DNA of 64,000 bases from Diplosphaera chodatii (lineage: Eukaryota; Chlorophyta; Trebouxiophyceae; Prasiolales; Stichococcaceae), in NCBI GenBank assembly GCA_032358165.1, contig JAALGY010000035.1, forward strand, positions 248,001 to 312,000. The letters are read 5' to 3'. Below the pieces are notes generated by a model that worked only from the letters and a program-made list of their open reading frames with translations, did not search any database and was not told where the DNA came from. Positions within the stretch are counted from its first letter, which is position 1. Every line of letters begins with the position of its first letter. Shown piece by piece: positions 1 to 12,917 of the stretch. A program made the position numbers and the translations under genes.

Positions 1-1697
1 CTGCGCCCAGTCCGGCAGTACGCACCATATATGGGATAGCATGCTGACCTTGATAGATGCTGTTCAGGTTCCATCACTATGACCTGCGGCTGGATAACAT
101 CATGGAGCACTCACCCTCTCCTGAGGACTGTGCCCGAGATGAACTTTCCTGCTTTGTTATGGGACAATGCCATACAGATGATGCCAGCCGCAAGCAGAGG
201 TGATACCCTCTTTTTGCATGCCTGACGGCCAATTAACTTGATGCAAGCAGCTGTGTCGCACGTCCAAGCTCATCACACACACAAATTGGCCAGCAGACAT
301 GCACAGATTTGTGGTCGGTTGCAGGACTTCCGAGATGCGGTTCAAAGTCATCGACTATGGACTGACCAAGTGAGTGCTGAGGGAGAGTATCGCAGCCTAT
401 GCACTCTTACACGCTTCTGTGCAAGCAGCATCGCTGAGACGCTGACTTGAGGTGTGCCGGCTGCAGGTTCGACGGTGCGCATGCTCAGGCCAGTACTCGC
501 GTGCAGGGTGTGAGATTAGCTCAGTGCCTCGTAACATCTGATGCCTGTGCCGACTGGTGACTTACTGCTTTGAGCTGTAGCTGATGCAGACAACTACTCG
601 ATGGCACGTGGGTGGTTGGAGAAGACAACCGTAGGAGCGGCAACTGCTGACGATGTGTCAACGGTAAAACAATCAGCGTGAACCTCATCCTGTCATCGAG
701 GCCAAAATCATGGTCTCATCCAAGGCAGTCGTCATTCTCAAGCCGCATTGCGCAGGAGGGTAGTGTGGTGGAGGACAGCACAGTGAAGAAAGCGCCAGAC
801 CCAAACAAGCTGGTCGGGATGGAATGGTGAGTAGCATAAGTGCGACACCGCAGCACCGTGCTTGCCAAAAACTTCACACATGACATAGGATCGGCCGCTC
901 ACAAGGTTATGCACACCTGGCAGGCTGCACAAGTCCGCATGGCGAGGCAAGGGCGACTGCTATCACATCGTGAGTTGTCACCCCCACTGCACTTGCGCCT
1001 TCAGCAAGGAAGTGTTGTCCGGTGTCTGCTACGGTTATTGCATGCCTGCAATCCATACACCTTATGTAGGTTGCTGGACTGAGACGGCGACATGCATGCA
1101 GCTGCTGGACCTAAGCCGCGCTATCTACGGCCGCACATGGTTGTGCACGGCCCCAGCATGCACGCACGCTGATGTGGCATCGTTTGTGAGCATCGCCCAT
1201 AGTGTTGCCATCAAACGACAAATGGCACGGTGCCATGATCTGCAGGCCACGTGAGGATGCCGTGCCGGTCTACCTGCTCATGGCGCTGATCAACCACACC
1301 TGCAGTATGCCTTTCAACTGCGTGCCTGATTACGGACTGCAGTGCGCTCTGGCATGAGATCACGTCATGCAACATACATGAGGTGTTCGTAAGGTTCCCT
1401 GATCTGTATGTTGCAACCCTACATGCTTGTCAAAGTGAAGTTACCATACAGCTCTCCCATCATTTGATGGCAATATGAGTGGAAGGGGTTATGGTCGCAG
1501 GTGTGGTGCCGCAGGCGTTCTTCACACCACGACCAGAGGTGGGCACCGGGGACGACACGCCGGCAGACCGTGTGGCGGAGGCTGTCATGAGCAGGTCGGA
1601 GGCGGGCTTCCCACGCCGCTTCACCATCAAGGAGGAGGCACGCACCCCGCTGGGCCGTGCGTGGCAGGGCTACCTCCGGTGCGCGGTCGCCTCATGA
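1..1697 (+). CDS. Divergent protein-kinase-like protein, 5' end outside window
   Basis: The exon opening at 68 after TTCAG encodes a catalytic-loop-like segment, HYDLRLDNIM, which aligns with HRDLKxxNIL of protein kinases. The exon near 322-365 encodes FKVIDYGLTK, equivalent to the DFG segment. It joins in phase to 468-506 (FDGAHAQASTRV). Likely later exons are about 752-828 (VVEDSTVKKAPDPNKLVGME, followed by a GTGAGT donor), about 934-969 (WRGKGDCYHI) and a terminal exon around 1479-1697 (FTIKEEARTPLGRAWQGYL, then a stop). HRD is HYD, the catalytic-loop Lys is Arg and DFG is DYG, so activity is uncertain. Upstream exons (Gly loop, VAIK) would lie to the left of the window. Joining the last exon to the kinase is inference. 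The kinase fold is fairly likely; the substrate is unknown. Confidence 0.5.
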
Positions 1698-2603
1698 AGC
1701 TTGTCTGGTGTCAAGCGTTACAACCGAGAGTGCAACTGCTCAAGCCTGAGTGAAATGTACCTGGCAGGTGCACCCTCAAGGCAAGTGGCATGAGTGCAGT
1801 TGGTGCTGCAGGACGTTGCTGGACGTAGGTGCTCGGTAGATCCCCGTGCCTTGAGTGCTCTAGCTCTGCACCAGTGGATGCAGGTGGTCCCTTGTCCGGC
1901 GTGCGGCCCGTGACATGAAGGCATGGCAGTGAGTGCAGATGATGTGGATATGCCTGGCTTGCTGCTTTGATCAAGCTACAGTGCAATACACAGTAGATGG
2001 TTGAGGGCAAACACTGACGCTTTTGCTGCTGCAGCTGGCCGTCCAACAGCGGGCTCAGGGCAGCCGAGGCGCTGCAGTCGGCATTCTTCAACGAAAGTGC
2101 GCATACTTCTCATGCATAAGCAGCACAAGCGCAACAGCATCACCACCACCTTCATCCTGCATGTCACCTGCAATGCGCAGGACTTGTTGCATGATGCCCT
2201 ACTTGTTGCCTGCAGCGCTGGATGACCGCCGACTCCAGCTGGACCTCTCGAGAGCTGCTGCTTCTTAGCCTTGTCCAAGAGCCTTGTGACCTGAGCCGCA
2301 GCATGACGCATACACGCCCTCCCTGTGCATGCACGATGATGGCCGGTGTACATGAAATCACTAAAGCATCCGGTACAACGCCTCGCACCTTCGCTACAGC
2401 TACACACGTTGCGTTCCCGTACATGATGGGTAATGAAAATTTCATCACAAATGTCTACTCGACGGCAGACCAGTCTCGCCAGTGTCCTGCACGCTGACTG
2501 GTGGTTGGAAGGCAGTGATCGCAGTGTAGTGACCTCGTTGCGTACGGTGTGGCATTGCCAAGCACCAGAGGACGAAGACTAGAGCGCATGCAACCACATC
2601 TAC
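1698..2603. other. Intergenic, no supported gene
   Basis: Only short overlapping frames occur here, without splice-consistent joins or recognisable motifs. It is probably the 3' UTR of the kinase-like gene plus the promoter of the next gene. Several TGCATG-type palindromes are present, as everywhere in this genome. Confidence 0.5.
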
Positions 2604-4752
2604 ATGAGTCTGCCAGACGTAGAAGCGCGGCATGACCCGGAGCCTATGGATCCCCTGTACCGCAGCGTGCCCAGACTGGCGGGGATGGACTGGTTGATCA
2701 GGTCAACTCCACATGATGCAGCACGCGCAGCATGCATGGGCCACACCCCCCTGCGCCGCGTCACGCAGCGCTCACCATTTTGTATGCGCGACTTGATAGA
2801 TGTGGCCTACCGTACAGGTTCTGGCGCTACTTTGATAGCAGGCTCTCCGCCGTGCGCTACCTCATCGCAGCCTGTGCTTTCTACGGAGGTGAGGCCCGTT
2901 CTGTGTTGGGTGTGGAGCATAATCTTTTGTTCACCAAACCCAGCCAGATGTGTGATGTCTGCAGGTATTGCTAGCAATGTATGCGACCGCTGATCCCGCA
3001 TGTTGACATGCAGGCATCTGCTTTCTGATTGGTGCGGTCTGCGCCACAGTGCCGGCCATTGTGGATGTCTACACTGGGGGCTTTCAGACGTATGCGTGGA
3101 GCGTGACTTTCACGTTCTTCATCGGGTGGGCCAGAACAGTCTCCAAAAAGTTGTTCTGTGACAGAACGTTACACCGTCTGCTGCAAGAACTGGATGGCAA
3201 GCCTGATACCGCGCGGCGCCTGCTCTGCAGGTCGTATCTGTTCACCTTGGGATGTTTCCTATTGTCTGTGGAGGCTATAAACCGGGAGTTCCCGGTGGAA
3301 CTCGCACGATGGAAAGCAGGGCAGAGGCCCCGCAAGCCGCGCTTTCGCTTCCTCTGGTGCGCACTCCTGCGCGAGTCTTTGTGCACAATGTAGGGCTGGA
3401 TGCTCAGCAAGTGTGTAGAGTAGTGAAATCCATGCAATTGTTCATTGCTCACTTGCAGGATGGACCCCTCAAACCTGGGATGGTGAGCAGAATTGATGCG
3501 CAATGAGAAGGAGAGCCACACTTTCCCTCGAGTGCATACGTGCATAAAGATATTCGTCCCTCAAGCTAAGGCAACCTTGTGGTGAATGCAGGTGGGGTGG
3601 CGTCTCATGTAAGTTGTGTAGCACCCAACAAGGGCTAGACAATGCTTGCAGACCTGATGAGACATGTTGGATGTGAGCGTGGTTGGCTTCGTGCATCTGC
3701 AGACACGTTTGGTGCCTTGCTTTATAACGTCGGCACCACAGCAAGCCTATCGACATGCTTCGATGGCGTGACCTTTTCTGACAAGATGATCAAGCAACTG
3801 ACCTATCTTCCCTTCTTACTCGGTGAGGCCCTGGGGTTGCGCCTCCACAATCTGGTGGTCCTGCAACATTGGCCAACAATGCCGTGCTTTGTATGCGCAT
3901 GCGATGCCAGATGTGCGCCAGAAATCCAGGGAACTGTTTGTGTGCACAGGCGGCCCCTTCTTCTTTGCCTCGGGCGTACTGTACTGCATCGAGTTCACTG
4001 GGCCAAACGTTGTCAAGGGTGGGGCTGCTACGCGCTGTGCCGGATTGATGCCCACTGCATGCAGTCTTGCTGCGGTGGCCCACCTGCTTGACCGGGCTCC
4101 ACATGCTTGCAGGCGCGCTGCCAATCCCCGGCCTCGTCAAGCGTGACGACCTCAACACCTTCACTTACTGGGTGTGGTACCGTCGTCGACGTGCATTCAT
4201 CTGACAGACCGCTCAAGCTCTGGTCATGACAACTCGTCCTGATTCCTGCGCAGGTCAACTTCTGCAACTTCTGGGGCGGTCTGCTGTTTATGGGTTCCGG
4301 CTTCTGGGGCTACGCATACGAGCACATCTCTGTGTGGCAATGGCGCATCCAAAATCTGATTGGATTTGGCGTTGGCGCTGTGGTGTGCCCCTTGCCCCCA
4401 TGCACAGTCATGCCATCTGCTATGCATCACGCCGCCGTCTTTTTGCACACTGCCAGCCGCAGAGCGCACTTCACGCTGACTGCTGTGATTTATGCCGGGT
4501 TTTACACCATATGATCGCTGGCTCGATACACACATTTGCCTGCACATCTGCCTGCAGTTCTTCTCGACCGCCGGCCTGCTGCTGTTTGTGCAAATGAGCC
4601 TGGCCCGCTGCTGCCCGTCCCCCGAGACGGATGTGCCACTGGCGCTCAAGCAGCCAGATACCACCAGCAGCGGCGAGCCGCACTCGCCGCAGTCAGCCCC
4701 GGTCAGCGCCAGCAGCAGCTACACATCACGCCAGCACCTGCTGAAGGTCTAA
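2604..4752 (+). CDS. Multi-pass membrane protein, YrhK-like
   Basis: The first exon starts at ATG 2604 (MSLPDVEARHDPEPMDPLYR). Later exons are hydrophobic: about 2818-2889 (FWRYFDSRLSAVRYLIAACA), about 3013-3093 (GICFLIGAVCATVPAIVDVY), 3229-3380 (YLFTLGCFLLSVEAINREF), about 3703-3823 (TFGALLYNV... ending KQLTYLPFLL), about 3940-3990 (GPFFFASGVLYCIEF), about 4112-4166 (ALPIPGLVKRDDLNTFTYW), about 4255-4375 (NFCNFWGGLLFMGSGFWGYA) and about 4555-4752 (FFSTAGLLLFVQMSLARCC, a Ser/Pro-rich tail and a stop). The repeated Gly-x3-Phe-x2-Gly/Ser-Gly helices resemble the YrhK family of small membrane domains, apparently several times in tandem. Function and location are unknown. The gene itself is well supported; the YrhK label is tentative. 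Confidence 0.6.
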
Positions 4753-5261
4753 TGGCTGCCGTAGCATCACTCTTAAGCAGCGCCGATAAGTTGTGGGGAA
4801 GCTTACCAGCACAACTCGAGCCACTGCCTCAGCACCTTGAATATTGTCACAATATCCAGCTGCACTTTGCTTGAGGGGTTATCGTACTTCTTTGTGACTG
4901 GTTTGTGTACTGCTGCCTGTGCCACAGGGCGGCGACCTAGAGCAGCCCTTGCTGCCGCAGAAATAGGCAACATTCAGGGGTACGGGTGGAGCTACAATGC
5001 TTGTATTGTTTATGGTTTGCTGCATATAGCGATTGCAGCTGTTCTCGGTGATGACCGTGGATTTGGTTTCCTGGTTTCACGCTGTCAGAGCTTAACATTT
5101 TATTCAGGAGGTGTTTGATGCCGCAATGCGTTCTCAGCAACATGGTTCCAATTGATATACCGAAATGGCTAGAACACAATCCAACTGCTACCAGTGACGA
5201 CAACACCAAATGGTCAATGAGTCCACATGCATGCATAACATCTTGCTGGCGGTCCTACTGA
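4753..5261. other. Convergent intergenic spacer
   Basis: This lies between two convergent genes. I see no splice-consistent coding segment; it is expected to hold both 3' UTRs. Confidence 0.5.
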
Positions 5262-8200
5262 TCATGCAGCGATAGTTGGCATGCAAATAGCATCCATGCC
5301 ATTGAGGTGCAGGCTCGCTGGCTGGGGCATGGCAGCCTCACTGATTCTAGACCGCCCAGGGCTACCTCGGGAGGAGTGCAAGCTGTGGTTGGCCTCGCGC
5401 TGCCGCTCAACCTGTGCCGCCTGCGACGCTGGTGGCAGTGCAGCAACACGTTCCGCGCCTGCTGCCCCGCGTCCTGCCCTGGAGCACATGTTGCAGGGAG
5501 CTGCCACTGGCGTGGTCAGCTGCTCATTGGACAGGTCGTCGGCGGCGGAGTAGGCCACCGCATCAGGTGCATCAGGAGCAGGCGCCCTCTTGAGGATGCT
5601 GCGGGGGGCCTGGGGCGCTGCGGTCGCCGCTGCACAAGTTGGGGCGTCTTCCGGGGGCGGGGAGGTGCGGGGCGCCGACAGGCGGCGGCGCAGCCCCTTG
5701 AACGCGCGCCACTCCCCCTCCAGCTGCGCCTGCAGAACCTTCGCCGCCGGCTGCCCGAGTGCTGCCAGAGCCTTTTCCGCCGCCTGCGCTTGCGACCAGC
5801 CGGCCTCACTCAACCAGCGGGCAATGCCAGGGTGCGTGAGGTTTGCCTGCCATGCCGGCGCGATTGTGCAGAGCATGGTCAGAGGCGTCCGGCGCCAGGG
5901 GCCCGGGCAACCACCTGCGGCAGGCCGGCGAGGTGCGCGGCGGCGGTGTCGGCCGTCATCGCGACCCCGACGAAGTCGACGGCGGCCCAGGGCGCGCCGC
6001 CCGCCCACTGCCGCGCCAGCTTGCCGTTCAGAAACGCCTCCCGCAGCGCCTGCTCCGCTGCAGCGCGGGACCCCATCTTGGGAACCCCCGCCTGGTGACA
6101 AATCCACACCAACAATTCGCTCAGCACTGAAGCAGAATGCACAGCATACTTTGCAGCACCACGACCCGGGCGAACGTCTGCTGCAAAAAGGTGTCTTGTG
6201 GCCAAGGGTTCTGTTGATGTGTGCAAGCAAATCCCGGGGCTGCACACACCGCTATGCGAGCAGCCGCAGCGGTCAGCGGCTTCCTGCGCTCGAACTTCAG
6301 GCTGCGCGGGATCTCGGGCAACTGCACGGATACCATTGGCAGTATTGGCAGTCTGCGGGGTGACGTGCATGTGAGATGTCACTGGGTGCACGCATTGATG
6401 AGGATCGGGCTCACCTGCACTGCATGCAGGTTCGATGGCGGACTGCCACCACCGATTGGGCGGGCGGGCCATGCTGCAAAGCCACCCAGCCTGTGCAGTC
6501 ATAGAAAGCTGGTGTCACATGGACACTCTGGCATACACAGCTGTGGGCACGTGCCTTTGGCCACACGACCAAACAGATCAGGCATCTTCAGGCATCTTCA
6601 TCCGTATTTTCCGGTCCACTGCAGCATGCAGTTTGCTCGCACCGGGCACGGGTGGCGGCCGTCACTGCACCCTGGGCAGCCTGCTTGCGGGGCGAGGCGT
6701 GCTGCGGGGCCGGCGGAACAGGGCGGCAGGGCCTGCCGCCGCCGCTGGAGGGCCCCTCCTCCAGGGCCTCCCGGAACGTTACCTGCCGCATTCAAATCAA
6801 GGCGCGTCCCACCACAAATCTCACGATCATCACAATCTCACGCACAAAACACTAGATCAAGTGTCCACCAGCAGCTGAAACACTCAGGCAAGAAGGGCAG
6901 CCGCCGGGTTCACCCGCTTCGCGGTGCCGGCGGCGCTGCCGGTGCTGGGCGGCGTCGCCAGGCTCACCGACGGCAAAGCGCCCTCCGGGGTCCACCCAGC
7001 GACCTCCCTTGCGGGGCTACTGGCTGCGCTGCACCCACCTGCTGCTGCACCACCAGCGTTTGCCGACGAGCTGCTGAGGGGAAGGCAGTATGTCACAGCA
7101 GGAGCTGCCACCTGCACAGCAGGTATCACACTGTTGATCACCTGCCGGGAACATCATTTCAGCTTGTGTACTGGCACTGGTCAGCCTGGCCTGAAGCGTC
7201 CGTGTGTGTCTCAGAGGAGCAGAGCAGGGAGAAGGACACTCGGTGCCCACTGCACCTGTGCAGCTGCGCTGGCGACAGCCAGCGGCATCCTGACGACTAG
7301 CCGCTTGCCGATGCCCAGCTGCGGGCTGGACTGCGCGAACGCCAGCGCCCGCGCCGCGTGGCCCAGGCCCCGCCTCGGGGCGTGCCTCGCCAGCGGCACC
7401 CGCTTGAGGCGCGCCTGCGGGGGGGCAGCGCTCGGGCAGCTGAGTGATCCCACGTCTGCGTCATGATGACACAGCCCACTCCCATACATTGCATCATACA
7501 TCGCAGCAGGCTGCCTGCCCTGGACCCTGGATAGCTGCACACACCTTGGGGTTGGGGCAGGAGTGCACTCGCCGCCGCAGGGACGGCTGCTGGGCGCGTG
7601 CCGCGGCCGTGGTCTCGCTGCACACTTCCAGCGGCGACGCCAGAGCGGGGCCCCCCGGAACGGGCGCCAGTGCGCGGGGCGGCGTCGCCGTGAGGGTGTC
7701 TGCTGACCGCTGCTGCGGGCTGTGTGCGAGTGGCGGCAGCGGCCAGGCCAGCGCATCGGCCGCGCCGCCTCCCGGGGCTTCCGGAAGGAGCGGGCCGGGG
7801 CGCCTCGGCGGCGGCTGAGGCGCCAGCAGCTGCGTGGTGACCTGGGGGCTGCCTGGTGACGAACACTGCTGCGCTGCCGTGTCCGCTGCTTCACTGGCTG
7901 CCGCGCCCGGCAGCGGCTGGGGCGCATGGGCAGGCGCTCCCACCGGAGGCACCGCTGCAACCGCTGCCGGAGGCGGGTATGTTGTTACTGCTTCCTGCTG
8001 CGCCTCCTCCTCGAACGCAGCGCTGAGGTTCGCAGCGACGGGCAGGTAAGGCAGGGCAGCAGGGTCAGGTGGGGGTGGGCAAGCCTCCTGGCTGTGGGGT
8101 GCCAGCTGGGGCGCAAAGGGCGAGCTTTCGCTGCCAAAGGGCGAGTGGACCGTCGGCGCCAGCTGCTCTCCGTTTGGCGACCCGGATGGGGACCAGGCAG

Positions 8201-11200
8201 TGTCGCCATGTGGAGACATGCTGCAGCGGATCAGCGGCATGGAGGGCCAGGTCTCCACAGCTTGCGCGTCAGCTGCCACGCTGCAAAGGAGCCAGTCGCC
8301 ATTGACCGTTAGACGCTGGGCGGCGTCAAGCAGTTTGTTTAACACAGCCATCGCCTTGCGGCATCGAGCGGACTGGCTGGCAGAGCAAACGGCAGATCAC
8401 TAGCTACACGATGCATATGCCTGGCACAAGCTACCCAGCATGCTTGTCCCTCACCAGTCTGAAAGGGCGCCAGCAGGCTGCCCGCTGGCGATCACGACAG
8501 GGGATGCTGCACGCAGTGCAGGCAGCAGTGGCGGCGGCGGAGCTGACAGCCTGCCCTGGGAAGCGGGCTGCAAATGCTGCGTCTGAGCCGAGTCAGGCGA
8601 GCTTCCTGCTGACGCTCTGAAGCGACCGCCGCTCTGGGGATCAGACGCTGGTGCGGCGCCTGCTGCTCCAAGGCAGGGCACGCCAACAGGCGGGGGCGTG
8701 TGCCATGCTGGGGACACATCCGAAGCCAAAGCGCTGGCATGGTCAGCAGCACATGGTGCCGGTGGCTGTTCCTGTGGCGCCTGCGCTGAGTGCTGATATC
8801 TTCCCTCCCCACAGGGCTGCGCTGCAGAACGACCCATGCCTTGGGCACATGCGTAGCTGGCCTGGGTTCCTTTGCTGCCGCCGCTGCCACGCTTGTGGTT
8901 GTCGGTCGGCTGTGAATCGCGCGATGGCTGTGTAGCCGGTTCCTGGCTGCCACTGCAACCGGCGGCGCCGGCCAGGGTGCAGCTCGTGCCACTGCTGCGC
9001 CCGCTGCCGGCGCCCTGGCCACCACCTGGCGAGGGTGGGCTACGGCTGCGCCACGGCTTTGGGAAGCCACCCGTCGACACTGGTGTGGGCGTCGCACCCT
9101 CGAAGGCCTCGCGGTCTGGAGCCGGCTGGTCCTGGACTAGAGGCGGGCTCCCAGCGTGGCCATCCCCCGCAACTGGCTGCTGCCCTGGCGATGGTGATGT
9201 GCCTCTGTGCTCAGTAACCGGTGCCTGCTCAAGGGCCTGTGGCTGGGGGTTGTCACCTGGCTGCACTGGCTGCAGAGGTGGCACCGGTGTGCGGCTGCTG
9301 ATTTGTTTCGAAGCTGCGGGCCGGGTGCCAGGCTGAAGCTGAGGGTCTCCGCCTTGGTGGCGCTGGTGCTGCTGCTGCACGGGTGCTGTGGGGGATGCTG
9401 CGGCAGTCCGCTGTTGCGCCTCCTGTGGCTGAACAATCTCATCTTGCTGCACCCGCAGCAGCGTGCCGGCCGCAGTTGCTGGTGCTGCCTTCCCCTCACC
9501 GCCGAGCTGTGGGTGTGCAGGACAGCCCTCAGCTCGGGGTCGCTTCTGCTGCATGCTGAGTTCGGCGCCTGCACTTGTCTCCTGCTGTTGCACATCTGGC
9601 TGCGTTTGCAGAGCCTGGTGGTGCTGCAAGTGCAGCGAGGGTGGCGGGGTGCCGGACAGGCGTGCTGTCTCCCCGACGGCCCGCTCAGGCTGCAGCTGCT
9701 GCAGGGGCGGCTGCACGTCGTGCGGCGCTGCAGCTGCTTCTACTGAGCCTGGCGGCGTAGGTATGCCGGAGAGCGTGTCGCTGGTGTCCAGCACCGGCAC
9801 ATAGCCCTGCCGCAGGGTGGCGCACAGTGCGCTGATGCTGCCCACATAGGCCGATCTGCCGGGGCCAGGCTGTGCACTCCTGGCTGCACTGTCAACCCTG
9901 CGGCCGCATGGCCGCTTGGGAAGGGGCGATGCCTGCGCAGTCTGCCTGTCCATCCTGAGTAGGGAAAATACACTGGGTTATGAAACGTGCCTGTTACTTC
10001 ACACCGTTACGAAGCACTGCACACCGGTCGACGACATTGCGACCAAATGGTGCCAGTGGAATGTGGGCTGCGCACTGTGTGGGCTGCCGCACGCCGTGGC
10101 GGTGAGTGGCGGTGCGGTGGCAGCCAGCTGCAGCTGACGTGTCAGCTGCAGCACCGCTCGGCGACTGTACATTTGGGTGCGGGGCAGAGGCAGCCGCCGC
10201 CACCGCTGCCGCCGCTCCAGCGCCAGCAGGGTGCGCAGCTCGGGCGTGGCCAGCCTGTGTGGCGGCTGCACCCGGCAGCTGCTGCATTGTGTCAACAGCC
10301 GCCCCTCGAACAGCGGGCTGTGCCTTGCGCCGCTGCCCGGCCAGCAGCTCCCGGGTGGTAGCGTCCAGCAGCAGGCAGCCGCGCACGACGGGCCTCTGCT
10401 GGGAGATGCTGACCACGCGAGGGACCGGCTTTGGCACGGACGGCAGCTGCCCCATCAGAGCGGCAACGCTGCGCCAGCGCTGCGGTGCAATTGTGCCTGC
10501 TGCTGCACCCTGGTGCCTGCATGTAGAGAGGGTCACCAGGGATCAGCAAGGCAGGGTTGCATCTTGTGCCGGCAGCACGCATCTGGAAACAGAGCACATG
10601 TCAGCTGATGCAGAGAATGTGATCTGAACTGTGCAGGGAGGTGCTGTGAACAGTTGTGGTGCATCCACCTGGCCAGAGGCACGTAGTCTGCGGGCGAATC
10701 GATGCAGTGGGCATTGATGCGCGCGGTGGCATCCAGTCTGCTGCTTGCGCCCCCATCAGTGTTGCGCTGGCAGCCTGGCAGCAGTCGACGCGAGCTGCTG
10801 GAGACCACCGCCGCCACATCTGCCGCCTCACCTGCCTCCTCTAGCTGGCTGGCAGATACAGGGCTGCTAGTGCGCTGCCGCTTCCTTTGCACTGGCTTCC
10901 CCTCGGGCACGTCGAGGCTAAGAGCCTGCCGCTTGAGCACTGCCTTGCTGCTGCATGGCTGCACATCGGGTGGGTCCAGTGCGCCTGTACACCCAGCTTG
11001 CAAACCGCATGTGGGAGATTGCTGCTCAGGCTTGACCTTGGTGATCGGCTGTCTGGCTGCCCTGTCTGGTGAGCATTCTACAGAGACTGTGCAGGCCATT
11101 GGCTCGGGCTTCGATGGCTTCACATCAGCTGAAGGCTCTGTGTCCAGCTGCATGGCTGCAGCTGCTGGCGTGGTGAGTGATTTCGCAGCAGGGCCCTCTG

Positions 11201-12317
11201 CTGGTGTGCTGCCGCTCTGTGGCATGTAGGGAGTCTGACACAGAGTTGCCGCGGGCGCTGTTGCTTTGTGCGCCTGCGAGTTCGGATCAACAGCCTCCTG
11301 CTTGGGTTCCGGCTGCCTGGCAACCAGTGCCCGACCCTGCACCCAGGAACCGCCTTGCATCGACCCGCTGTTATGATGCACCACTGCAAGCATCGACCGC
11401 TAACGCTGGCAAGCAATGCAAAAAGCACCAAGCAATGCAGAAAGCACCTGATGTCCTGCAGCAGCAGGTGGACTGTTAGAGTGGTTGTCTGCCTTCGCAT
11501 GTGCTATGCAGCTGGTTGGGCGAGCATTAGAATGAGCCGATGCTGACTGCTTGCGCTGCCTCCATGGCTGCGCACACCAGCAAGTGAATTGCTGACAAGA
11601 TCGTTTAAAGGTTGTGAACGACTGCAACGTGCTATGTGAGGCAGCAAGCAACATGGTAAGTACAGCTTGCACCAGGACGACACAAGTGGGGGAGTGCTCT
11701 GCGCGTCGGACTCACCGCGAGGCCCCGGCCGTAGTCGGCCCTGCACTTCTCACAGCCCGCAGCACACCAGCAGCAGCTCGCACAACCATGCTTCCGCTTG
11801 CAGGGCCTGCCCTGCATCTCCAACGAGCTGGCAAGTTGCTGCTGCGGCTGTGGCGTGGGCTGCGTGTGTGGCTCTGCTGACGCTGCGCTTGCAGGCGCCT
11901 GCTGGGCGGCCACACCGCTGGGCTGCTGCTGCTCTGGCGGGTTGCTGCCAACCTCAGCTGAAAGGGAATGCTGGTTGAGCCGCAAATCACTGGCCTGCTG
12001 TGCTGGAGGCTGCTTCGCCACTCCCATGGCATTTGCGGCCATGCATGGCACCTGCTGCCGGGCCGGCGGCTTCACCCTCTGCAACCCAGCCCCATAATCG
12101 GCACGGCACTCCTCACACCCGGCCGATGCCCAGCGACAGTTGAGGCACCCGGACTTGTGCACCTACGGTGCACAAATATCTCGGCGCTTCGCTCAGACAT
12201 GTGGCCCAGGGCATCACTGAATGGCACGATTGCCAGGCCTGCATTCAAAATGCCGCCATCTCGAATAAGGGCGCGTACCTTGCTGCGGTCGCGGACAGGT
12301 CGGTTGGCGGGCGTCAT
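5262..12317 (-). CDS. Very large low-complexity protein with two N-terminal CxxC zinc motifs
   Basis: Exon 1 (12317-12279) encodes MTPANRPVRDRSK. Exon 2 (12162-11716) follows in phase and begins with GCLNCRWASAGCEECRADYG; near its end it repeats the motif as GCASCCWCAAGCEKCRADYG. Both have C-x2-C-x6-C-x2-C spacing followed by RADYG, like short permuted CXXC or zinc-knuckle motifs of chromatin proteins. Further exons are about 11390-10675 (Pro/Ser/Lys-rich, with KPVQRKRQR as a candidate nuclear signal), about 10520-10130, about 9945-8455 (Gln/Pro/Ser-rich, about 490 residues), about 8350-7550, about 7430-7260, about 7120-6890, about 6785-6620, about 6330-6240, about 6095-5915 (AAAEQALREAFLNGKLARQW) and 5846-5262 (ANLTHPGIARWLSEAGW, then a stop). 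No enzymatic domain is recognised. A nuclear DNA- or chromatin-associated role is inference. The boundaries of the middle exons are approximate. Confidence 0.6.
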
Positions 12318-12917
12318 GTGGGCTTTGCGTGCTTATGAAGCGCGACAGCGTTACGAGCCGACTGTTGCACGCTTGCTGCATGGCGGTACCGGCGGCGCAG
12401 GTGCCAGCCCCATCGTTCAAATGACCAGCGGTGTCCCGACGAGGGCGCTGACCTCTGCAGTGTTATACTTATAGCAAGTAGCGTTCTTGTTGGCAACTGC
12501 GCTTGCCAGCGATTGTCTGCAGCAGGATTGGAGCAGATGGGCTACAGGTGCTCAGACAGGAGCTGCTCGAAAGTGGTCCGTCGGCGGGCCCTGGAGTGCG
12601 CTGCCCTAGGCGTTCATATACCGTATAGTTGTGGGAGAGCCGACAAGGTGTTGCGGACGTTGGAGCTTTGCAGCCTGCGCACTGAGCCTTTCCGAAGTTG
12701 AAACTTGAAACCACAAAGTCAGCCGGATTACGTGACGCTGACACAGAGTACATTCATGATCGTATACGCTCACTTCCCCATTTGATCAGTGAGGATCACA
12801 TAGAGCTTGCATGTTGCACGGTCGTCGTATACTCTGGGGTTTGGCACACACCCCCTGACCTGCGATCCACACTGACAATCCCCCACTTGCAAGCGCAACT
12901 GCAGTTGCATCGTGCGC
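12318..12917. other. Divergent intergenic region, likely bidirectional promoter
   Basis: This region separates two divergent starts. Short frames here show no family resemblance or phase-compatible splicing. It may include a 5' UTR exon of the methyltransferase gene. Confidence 0.45.

Noticed and set aside
5307..7300. Long + strand open frames (5307-6098, 5590-6363, 6221-7300)
   Set aside because: They are antisense shadows of GC-rich exons of the large minus-strand gene, whose frames join with matching splice phases.
6221..12162. Separate genes within the 5.3-12.3 kb low-complexity region
   Set aside because: Splitting is possible, but the successive exons share strand and composition and I see no internal convincing start with upstream stop, so one gene was kept.
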